Source: a virus
DNA length: 23,589 bases
Direction: 5' to 3' (one strand)
IMG/VR virus record: IMGVR_UViG_3300010885_036854
Span: 1 to 23,589 of that record
The notes beneath the pieces were generated by a model. It saw nothing but the letters and a program-made list of their open reading frames with translations, did not search any database and was not told where the DNA came from. Of this stretch, positions 19,301 through 23,589 are shown one piece after another. Both the position numbers and the translations under genes were made by a program. The first letter of the stretch is position 1. Every line of letters starts with the position of its first letter.

Positions 19301-19766
19301 CGATGGTGAAGCGTACGTTAACGGAGTACTTAAAACCAAGTATCCTAATTACCAAATATATAATTCCCCTGATTACAAAAATTACACTGCAGAAATTAAT
19401 GCGTACATGCCTACCAACAAACCATGGTGGAATTACAAACAGCACTCAGACTCGACAGTACTTGAATCAAGGGCTATTGAAGAATTTAATAACATGTTTG
19501 GGTTTAATGGTCAACCGCCAGAAAACGCTCCCGACTCTTTGTTCGGTGGCACAGCGGCTAAACAAATTTGGGAAAACATTTTAACTAATTACAATAGCGA
19601 AGCAAGACTTCTTTCAAACATCCCAAAGTACGAAGCAAAAAAACTTAAGAGTACTTTTTATGACAGAGTACAAAAAGATGCAGAAACTAATCCAGTGTAC
19701 AACAATGCACAAAGATACTTTCTTTTAAACGTTGTACGATTTATGCCAACAGTTGTAATTAATTAA
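13302..19766 (+). CDS. Giant (2154-residue) virion-type protein of unknown function
   Basis: One uninterrupted 6.5-kb frame occupies more than a quarter of the window. Residues about 1-145 are Pro/Thr/Ala-rich and unstructured. A hydrophobic, Ala-rich stretch (SYMMPTILAAIAAKNAAVGS, about 267-286) could insert in a membrane. Most of the rest is long mixed helices. Near 1590-1720 lies the region FVHNPLDKTVVEKNIKVAAP and FYFAQNQAWRRALRVLQKDP, then VTIPGSQW and FPTRGMG, a look I associate with very large phage structural proteins. The C-terminal quarter has repeated Tyr/Trp/Asn-rich helices. A location between portal and scaffold, not among tail genes, argues for an internal or ejected virion protein rather than a tape measure. 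No lysozyme, protease or polymerase active site is evident. Codons are markedly A/T-ending. Confidence 0.75.
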   Translation: MAEVNPTAPAPAPVAPPAPTNVFEGQQDVTKFNLEQNSVGQKIADMVAANPALKHQPATVFGLSNVESVDGKTLGLAAKHMTTFQAVGNTVNPSTPTTTVPTVQSVDTTTTTQPGQKIPSKVSAGGATSTTLFSVSGNTPAPSGPVVQNTYNGSNIFHSIANEFDAFRHETANLADAFGQGTVPIAKSIWDFVHRTGVTIEELATVGNAGYSSSQSKNLADAFETLWHTATYIPNTVNPWSQQNLLFSMQHMGAYLLTMSKQKGWAYTISYMMPTILAAIAAKNAAVGSLGMEAIDSAAVDATTIKDLEAKATSGTISDAERNLLDKAKIRTQERADTPKRENVTQKFINDMHDVSSPIRRGMAGVTNVAGWRGPLRLIGIPVRTAMKILHAATAPGRDLSNNIAYLIAQQNAQTDPFHKALWEATKGGNVFDANGNRIGTDGEAFAQFLGAHQGDMWFAPIQKSVDFYTKWLGSDPFGAAGKVTAAARTSQGLGGMLGKWFDGTGIKEGSDIWRVADKYNRAARTFEWQASHDEGQILRKFTNTYTVDQARLLGKAKTVDAVKSLHAEWADANALLKPEAPLMSVWDLAKANIKEGKFAGIGFAGDGGILGRGIDFLRANRAEILKDTAYDVAPKDATEAIVQDVNEQMQTIKARWFRNFFNKSPMWRDETSLKLQTEKITPGSVNAISDGIARWGQSIGISETEINQVTKDLMATGTDTEAYKNVFENFLVRFGVSGVLAGMEKNFVSALRNDVIQMVRINVRHFTAGDYGAETATFTQGAEATNYGSVIDAEKNQAIGAGLDEQDLGSIYLPRRASMEGMVRDIRQAIQSQTASTTVMASESTRLFLDQFKKLANYSNATMAGVDKEIAALAGTKEIPVMAPRGLKAKEMATGYATGVEQVRNEIRGYVQQITENRDLPNVPYPKNYEVFTAAFTPVQNTIRTLKILLNLSDEKVMNNLALDAEGMSPALEQINGLIPPNPWVKDALALSPENTAYLRGMLHAYEDSANIFTNRLNTVNMSTKDLDTHFDEYVTSLNKTQELDKNLTEALKKRTIEIRKGNSNYLNGWYKFGDMVNHIQSNYWVQLALATGKWAAHIVASESMLNYLRLGFRGGFESSVMRSAIRHEIGYTEVAGMNERSLINRLQKKIDDIKYPKPVESEIVDPASVGLHEPGTDLKNIENGLAHNVESGKSIHGVSFNDPEFHTTEVGLLGKATAMALSGINEIFLKLPRDIVGGAILGFDRTLLSGMKGLQYERLLDNTVRAMIDFKGHLPGGVEGHNGGIFENDFLDYTAKRATVGYDQSGKLKVSHLYPSSKYTAFNKGEGYVTALYSAIAKLGRSDMKRATVQRLADIMHEEGTKILLSEGKTAEQIANMTLGDVRKKAEKSFSSEGDFKRLIDELTIAGYKHISSLPDNVLARYRRNELRLAQNFQCTIPGLDNARGDWAKAIAHDVFGVVGSRTGEEGNLIHHSLVDQVVHGEAKYPTELAKDINKMPKGTEPVNIQARQMVPYKDLGGSLGKLKDGNFLSWLADKGHEKIFGPIINNMVREPVFLLEYHYAYESMRDAVDRGLISEDAARTKAAIHATENMTRFVHNPLDKTVVEKNIKVAAPFYFAQNQAWRRALRVLQKDPGAFEKFMKIQLGITNHVSVNNDKGQPITVTIPGSQWIGDALSLIGFPTRGMGITTSLSHVGSMDVLGSSMNPVSMIAGIARPSFGPAVTVPIDGLNHLMGLVHFNWVQNIINWLAPDAVKYSLGSQLQPSPILSDLYGALRGDQSGLASSVNNSLREHFVTDFQKRVAEVESNPQYLAVIESLPADKQWAYITGTAGYLQSVDFKDTNKQTAFISAAHGSGTTMAVLKALLGDVFNPGTSKIRDMLSKAPEFQAMYSKMSPLKNADGSSTYSYWDIVSQYTQEHPEWLLYTAAISGPTGVSFPETKSFFNMATNHPEFITAHPSASAYLLDRSGQADNRSWALQIKLGLRQTSAPQNVVNNLLIADGEAYVNGVLKTKYPNYQIYNSPDYKNYTAEINAYMPTNKPWWNYKQHSDSTVLESRAIEEFNNMFGFNGQPPENAPDSLFGGTAAKQIWENILTNYNSEARLLSNIPKYEAKKLKSTFYDRVQKDAETNPVYNNAQRYFLLNVVRFMPTVVIN

Positions 19767-19778
19767 TAGGAATACATA

Positions 19779-20342
19779 ATGACAGACACAATGCCATCAA
19801 CACCTCCAGAAGAACAGCGAATGAGTCAGACCACTGGTGACGCTCCTAAGCCGCAAGACCCTATGGAGCGTATGCGTCAGATATCTCACGATTACCATGT
19901 ACCAATTAGTGACGGTACAATCAAAAGCATTATTGGTGAAGGGGCAAAGACAGTTGACCAAAGCAAGATAAATGCTTTTGAGGAATACACAAAAACAGCA
20001 GCAAAAGGTTTATTCCCTACACTTGCTAAGCAAATAGATGCTGGCATCCCAACGGCTTATTTATTAGACCCTTATCGTCAAGTTGGTAAACAGGTTCTTG
20101 GTGAAGATTTTGAACCTAACTTTATTGGTGACCCTAAATCTATGATGGCGCTACACGGGGGTACAGACCCTATGACGGGCAGGCCGGCACCCATGGACCT
20201 AGGACAATGGCGTGAACATTTAATGTCACATCCAGGATTTGAATGGGATAAAACTCCTGCTGCTCACGACCACGTTAATGCAATTCTTAAAAACATGGCA
20301 GATGCATTTGGAAAAACAATGCCAATTGAAGGAGGACGCTAA
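19779..20342 (+). CDS. Virion-module protein of unknown function
   Basis: This 187-residue protein starts at ATG 19779 after AGGAA. Residues 1-30 are a Pro/Gln-rich polar head. The body includes YHVPISDGTIKSIIGEG, AGIPTAYLLDPYRQVGKQVL and the C-terminal LGQWREHLMSHPGFEWDKT followed by NAILKNMADAFGKT. The W..hl...PgfewdkT....v...l..ma..FGk ending resembles repeats found at the ends of large phage virion proteins. It is coupled to the next gene by TAATG. It is probably a virion or ejection component that works with the giant protein. Confidence 0.62.
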   Translation: MTDTMPSTPPEEQRMSQTTGDAPKPQDPMERMRQISHDYHVPISDGTIKSIIGEGAKTVDQSKINAFEEYTKTAAKGLFPTLAKQIDAGIPTAYLLDPYRQVGKQVLGEDFEPNFIGDPKSMMALHGGTDPMTGRPAPMDLGQWREHLMSHPGFEWDKTPAAHDHVNAILKNMADAFGKTMPIEGGR

Positions 20343-22045
20343 TGGCCGGAATAGATATTACATGGAAACCAATTCCAAAAACTGCAACTGGAGGAATTGA
20401 TTTTTCTGGATTAAAAGCAGGACAAGAATATATTTATGACCCTTCAAAAAGTAGGATGGGGGTTGTAAACCAAGGGGTTAACGTTCCAAAAGGAATGATG
20501 ATTCTTCCCACAACAGGTGTTGAATTAAAAAATGGTGTTGTTGTAAGTTCTGTAACAAAACTTCCTTATGTACCACCAGCACCAGTGTCTAACCCTTCTA
20601 ATGGTCAGGTAAGTTATTCGGGCACTTGGCAATCTCCAAATCTTCAAGACCTAATTTCTAAAGGTAAGTTAAACGTAAAAGACCCAGCAGTTGCTGCATA
20701 TTTAGCAAAGAATTTCCTTGGTCAACCATACGCAACAACATTCATCCCTCTTGCAAACCCAATGACGGGTGCAATTCTTGGTGGCGGTGACCTTGAAGCA
20801 GCACTTTCAGACGTTAATATTCCAAAACCAATCCTTGATGCTATTAAAGTATCTCTTGGTATTACAGGAAGTATTCCAGGTGTTTCAGCAAGCACTCAAT
20901 ATGCCACAGTTTTTAAACTTGGTGAAGGTGCTGGTGGAAGTCTAGGCAAAGTAAATCCTTCAGACATTAAACTGTTGGCTCCATTTGTCAACCAGATGAA
21001 TGTTGACTCAACAAATATTAATCGATTAAGCAATGACATTCAAACAGGTGCCACAGCAACTCTTGTTTCTACAACGGCAAGTGCAAAAGCAAGTGCGTTT
21101 AACAGCGTTGAAAGCACGCTTCAGGATTGGAATTTCTCACCTACTCAGGCCCGTTTTATTAATGGAATTGTTCAGCAACTTGTAACTAAAGCCGGTGGTC
21201 AACTTATTGCACCTAATGCAATCCTTGAAGTTATTCGTGGCAATGCTTCAAGTAATCTAGGAAAAACACCAGCAGAAACTGCTGCAATAGACAAACGAAT
21301 TGCAGCCGAATACGCAGCGGCTTTTCCAGGTCTTGCTGATTTTAATAAAAACCCCAACGCTCAACACATGACAGAAATTCAATATAACGATTATGGAAAT
21401 AGAATACGAGACACTGCTACTCAATACGGGGTTCCAGCAAGTTTCTTGAATCAAAAAGAAATTGGTACCCTTCTTAACGGGCACGTTAGCGCTAACGAAT
21501 TTCAGCAGCGTGTAGTTGATATTTATAATGTTGTGCAGAACGCCGACCAGAACGTACGCAACACATTGGCAAACCAATACGGTATTAGTTCGTCTAACCT
21601 ATTGACTTACATGGCGGACCCGACCAAGGCTTTACCTATGATGCAACGTCAAATCGCTTCAGCAGAAATTGGCGATTACGCATCCCGTGTTGGGCTTAGT
21701 GGCCTAGGAGAATCAGGACAAAACCAATTGGCTGAAATGGCTAAGTTGGCTGCTACCGCTGGTGGCAACAACCTGGGTATTGGCGTAGGTCAAATTGAAA
21801 ACTCATTGCTTACGGCTTCTCGTGACGTATCCCTTACTAAGGCTACCCCTGGTGCTGCTCCAGCCACTGTTGACACCAATACCCTTATTGGTTCTCAGAT
21901 TGCTGGATTTGGAGGAACTAACCAAGTTGCCGCTCAAACTGAAGTGGCCCGTGCTGAATCTGCCAAGGCTGCCCCCTTTGAAAAAGGCGGCGGATATGAC
22001 GCTTCCAACAAGGGAGTGACAGGAATTGGCTCTGCAAGAACGTAA
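20342..22045 (+). CDS. Virion-module protein (567 aa) of unknown function
   Basis: The ATG overlaps the previous stop as TAATG. Residues 1-95 are beta-rich and Pro/Gly-rich; the middle has LGITGSIPGVSASTQYATVF and helical Ala/Asn-rich segments. The C-terminal part has GISSSNLLTYMADPTKALPM and MQRQIASAEIGDYASRVGLS, then a Gly/Ala-rich tail. The ..LL.YM.DP......Q.QIA..EI pattern echoes TAYLLDPYRQVGKQ in the previous gene and recurs in large actinophage virion proteins. From about 21480 its codons become more C-ending, approaching the capsid gene. No enzymatic motif seen. A structural or internal virion role is inferred from context. Confidence 0.65.
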   Translation: MAGIDITWKPIPKTATGGIDFSGLKAGQEYIYDPSKSRMGVVNQGVNVPKGMMILPTTGVELKNGVVVSSVTKLPYVPPAPVSNPSNGQVSYSGTWQSPNLQDLISKGKLNVKDPAVAAYLAKNFLGQPYATTFIPLANPMTGAILGGGDLEAALSDVNIPKPILDAIKVSLGITGSIPGVSASTQYATVFKLGEGAGGSLGKVNPSDIKLLAPFVNQMNVDSTNINRLSNDIQTGATATLVSTTASAKASAFNSVESTLQDWNFSPTQARFINGIVQQLVTKAGGQLIAPNAILEVIRGNASSNLGKTPAETAAIDKRIAAEYAAAFPGLADFNKNPNAQHMTEIQYNDYGNRIRDTATQYGVPASFLNQKEIGTLLNGHVSANEFQQRVVDIYNVVQNADQNVRNTLANQYGISSSNLLTYMADPTKALPMMQRQIASAEIGDYASRVGLSGLGESGQNQLAEMAKLAATAGGNNLGIGVGQIENSLLTASRDVSLTKATPGAAPATVDTNTLIGSQIAGFGGTNQVAAQTEVARAESAKAAPFEKGGGYDASNKGVTGIGSART

Positions 22046-22060
22046 CATTTAAACCAATAA

Positions 22061-22069
22061 TGGTACAAT
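22061..22069 (+). promoter_or_regulatory. Extended -10 promoter for scaffold/capsid
   Basis: TGG-TACAAT (22061-22069) is an extended -10 with no clear -35. The predicted start near 22076 lies at the foot of the first hairpin of the structured leader. Compare TGA-TACAAT before ssb. Confidence 0.5.
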
Positions 22070-22075
22070 GTTTCT

Positions 22076-22217
22076 AGGTAGTTGGCCCTATGTGGCCGTA
22101 GGTGCGCTAACTATCGAACCCGCTTAGGAGGGCATGACCTAAGTGCGTAAACAAATGCTGAAAATTATCCGCTTTATTAACCTCTGGTAAAGTGCGTACC
22201 CGCAAGGAGCGATTAGC
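22076..22217 (+). promoter_or_regulatory. Structured RNA leader with two related hairpins before scaffold
   Basis: Hairpin 1 pairs GGTAGTT (22077-22083) with AACTATC (22109-22115) and encloses GGCC-CTATGT-GGCC. Hairpin 2 pairs CGCTTAGG (22121-22128) with CCTAAGTG (22138-22145). Hairpin 3 pairs CGCTTTA (22170-22176) with TAAAGTG (22188-22194). Hairpins 2 and 3 begin with CGCTT, end AAGTGCGTA, start 49 bp apart and differ in the upper stem by changes that keep pairing. AAGGAG follows just before the scaffold ATG. Short ORFs (22068-22127 and 22155-22190) also fall here and could be leader peptides or chance. Confidence 0.55.
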
Positions 22218-22703
22218 ATGGCAGAATTTGAAGATTATGAAGATGAGCAAGAAGTTGAGCGTCAACCGCTAGACCCGAATATTCGGAAGCAGTTGCGTGA
22301 AGCAGAAAAGGCTCGTAAGGAATTAGATGGTCTTAAGGCTGAACTAGAAACGCAAAAGCGTGAAGTCCAGTTTTCAAAGGCAGGAATTCCAGATTCAGGT
22401 ATTGGTTCGTTGTTCCGTAAGGCTTATGACGGTGAAACTTCTCAGGAAGCAATCCGAGCAGCAGCCGAGGAATATGGAATTCTACAATCTGAATCTACTG
22501 AAAATTATTCAAACGATGCAGAATTAGATGCTCTACGCAGGACGCAAGGTGCAACCGTTGGAAACTCTGGCGCAATGCCGGACCCACAACAGATGTACCT
22601 AGAAGCCCTTGCCTCAGCATCTACTCCTGAAGAAGTTATGCGAATCGTTGAAGGAGACTCAGGTAAGAAACTGGGTGTCTACTCCTCTCGTGGTGCGTTC
22701 TAA
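22218..22703 (+). CDS. Capsid scaffolding protein
   Basis: This 161-residue protein sits immediately upstream of the major capsid gene, the normal place for a scaffold. It has an acidic head (MAEFEDYEDEQEVERQPLDP), a coiled coil at about 22-52 (KQLREAEKARKELDGLKAEL), and the segment FSKAGIPDSGIGSLFRKAYD (about 54-73), then GETSQEAIRAAAEEYGIL, which is typical of actinophage scaffolds. The C-terminus (TPEEVMRIVEGDSGKKLG) would be the capsid-binding helix. AAGGAG at good spacing gives efficient initiation. It guides capsid assembly and then leaves the prohead. No scaffold protease domain is present. Confidence 0.88.
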   Translation: MAEFEDYEDEQEVERQPLDPNIRKQLREAEKARKELDGLKAELETQKREVQFSKAGIPDSGIGSLFRKAYDGETSQEAIRAAAEEYGILQSESTENYSNDAELDALRRTQGATVGNSGAMPDPQQMYLEALASASTPEEVMRIVEGDSGKKLGVYSSRGAF

Positions 22704-22744
22704 GCCTAAAAACTTAAACAACTAAAGAAAAGGAGTCAACCAAA

Positions 22745-23589
22745 ATGGCTGACGCATTTACAGGGTCCAGTACCCTAGACTTTTCAAAGGCCGCTTATGA
22801 CCGTATGGCGTACTTCGCTCTACGTCCTGAGTTGTACTTTGACGCTGCCGCTGACATCCAGCCTACTCACCAGAGTATGCCAGGTGCTTCTGTAGCATTT
22901 ACCATCGTTAACGACCTGCCAATCCAGGCATCTGCTTTGACTGAAACAACCGACGTTTCGACTGTCGCTCTTTCAGACTCACAGGTAACCTTGACACTTG
23001 CAGAATACGGTAACGCTGTACTTACCACTGCCAAGTTGCGTGGCACATCATACGTAGACATTGACCCAATCGTAGCCAACGTAGTTGGATACAACGCTGG
23101 TGTTTCAATTGACACAATTGCACGTGCAGCACTTGACCAGGGTACAAACATTCAGTACGCATCGGGACTTGGAGCAACAACTCTACAGTCTGCAATCACA
23201 ACACGTGCTGGAGTAACAGCAGGCGCAACATTGTCATCACTTGACATTCGTGTTGCTCGTGCTCGTCTCCGTTCACAGAACGTACCAACATTCGGCGGCA
23301 TGTACGTCGGATACATCCACCCAGACCTCGTGGCTGACCTTCAGGGAGAATCTATCTCTGGCAGCAACGTACAGGGATGGCGTGCACCACACGTATACGC
23401 ACAGCCTGGAGAAATCTGGACTGGTGAACTCGGTGCTTACGAAGGTGTCCGTTGGATTGAAACACCACGTGCTCCTGTATTCCAGGGTGCCGGTGCTTCA
23501 AGCACTAACGTTTACGGAACAATGATTCTTGGTCGTCAGGCTCTTGCTAAGACGTACTCAACGCTAGATGGCAATGGTGCCTTCCCACA
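22745..23589 (+). CDS. Major capsid protein, N4-gp56 family (3' end outside window)
   Basis: ATG 22745 is preceded by AAAGGAG. 281 codons are visible before the window ends. Recognisable features are the N-terminal arm (FSKAAYDRMAYFALRPELYF), the segment SMPGASVAFTIVNDLPIQAS, LTETTDVSTVALSDSQVTLT, LAEYGNAVLTTAKLRGTSYV and the C-terminal IHPDLVADLQGE and ILGRQALAKTYS, which fit the N4-gp56-type HK97-fold capsid family. It forms the icosahedral shell. The codons are strongly C-ending (GAC, TAC, AAC, TTC), unlike the giant gene, consistent with very high expression. Confidence 0.93.
   Translation, partial: MADAFTGSSTLDFSKAAYDRMAYFALRPELYFDAAADIQPTHQSMPGASVAFTIVNDLPIQASALTETTDVSTVALSDSQVTLTLAEYGNAVLTTAKLRGTSYVDIDPIVANVVGYNAGVSIDTIARAALDQGTNIQYASGLGATTLQSAITTRAGVTAGATLSSLDIRVARARLRSQNVPTFGGMYVGYIHPDLVADLQGESISGSNVQGWRAPHVYAQPGEIWTGELGAYEGVRWIETPRAPVFQGAGASSTNVYGTMILGRQALAKTYSTLDGNGAFP

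Noticed and set aside
13302-19766. The giant protein as an N4-like virion RNA polymerase
   Set aside because: Size and capsid-module position invite the idea, but I could not find a convincing ordered set of T7-like polymerase motifs; single HD or R...K matches are expected by chance in 2154 residues. The N4-gp56 capsid family is widespread and does not imply an N4-like phage.
22068-22190. Leader-peptide genes (19 and 11 codons) in the capsid leader
   Set aside because: They are very short, lack clear ribosome binding sites and can be explained by chance within the hairpin-forming sequence, so they are mentioned only inside the leader entry.
1-23589. CRISPR array, insertion sequence, integrase or attachment site
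   Set aside because: No regularly spaced repeats, transposase, recombinase motif or tRNA-like att core was seen anywhere in the window.

Overview
The window is part of a tailed double-stranded DNA phage genome (Caudoviricetes) or a closely related prophage. The evidence is a contiguous late module of large terminase, portal, giant virion protein, scaffold and N4-gp56-type major capsid protein, preceded by ERF recombinase, SSB and nuclease genes. Two WhiB-like Fe-S regulator genes, an Rpf/transglycosylase-like enzyme and several actinophage-type small proteins point to an actinobacterial host. The base composition is AT-leaning, so the host is probably a moderate- or low-GC actinobacterium, such as a freshwater lineage, rather than Streptomyces or Mycobacterium. 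That host assignment is inference. No integrase, tRNA, CRISPR array or insertion sequence was seen. The tail genes must lie outside the window.

Layout. (1) 1-4624, rightward: a tightly coupled operon with ATGA and TAATG overlaps. It encodes an ERF annealing protein, a zinc protein, an HslV/proteasome-like Ntn protease, a zinc ribbon, a coiled-coil protein, a secreted transglycosylase, a nucleotide-modification-associated protein, a replication-loader-like protein, WhiB no. 1, a PD-(D/E)XK nuclease, SSB and WhiB no. 2. (2) 4637-7181, leftward: eleven small genes, mostly of unknown function. Six of them start with a shared purine-rich leader containing AAGGG, and three units end in an identical-format AGCCC-N4-GGGCT hairpin. 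Two units have clear GCTTGACA-type promoters. (3) 7182-8186: a control region carrying dyads, direct repeats, a possibly leaderless leftward ORF, and a strong rightward promoter followed within about 80 nt by an intrinsic terminator. (4) 8187-23589, rightward: late genes consisting of two small basic proteins, a holin-like protein, terminase, portal, a proline/glutamine-rich protein, a 2154-aa giant protein, two further virion-type proteins, a structured RNA leader, scaffold, and a major capsid protein cut by the window end.

How it works together (inference). The left operon supplies recombination, replication and host-directed regulation. The leftward cassette looks like early accessory genes expressed as several separately promoted and separately terminated units. 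Late expression probably starts at the 8042-8070 promoter and must pass the terminator at 8116-8155, a geometry like lambda pR'-tR' antitermination. The capsid genes have their own extended -10 promoter and a leader with two look-alike hairpins at 22121-22145 and 22170-22194. The most unusual items are the promoter-terminator late switch, the repeated-hairpin capsid leader, the start-associated/end-hairpin system of the leftward genes, the lone HslV-like protease, and the 2154-aa virion protein.
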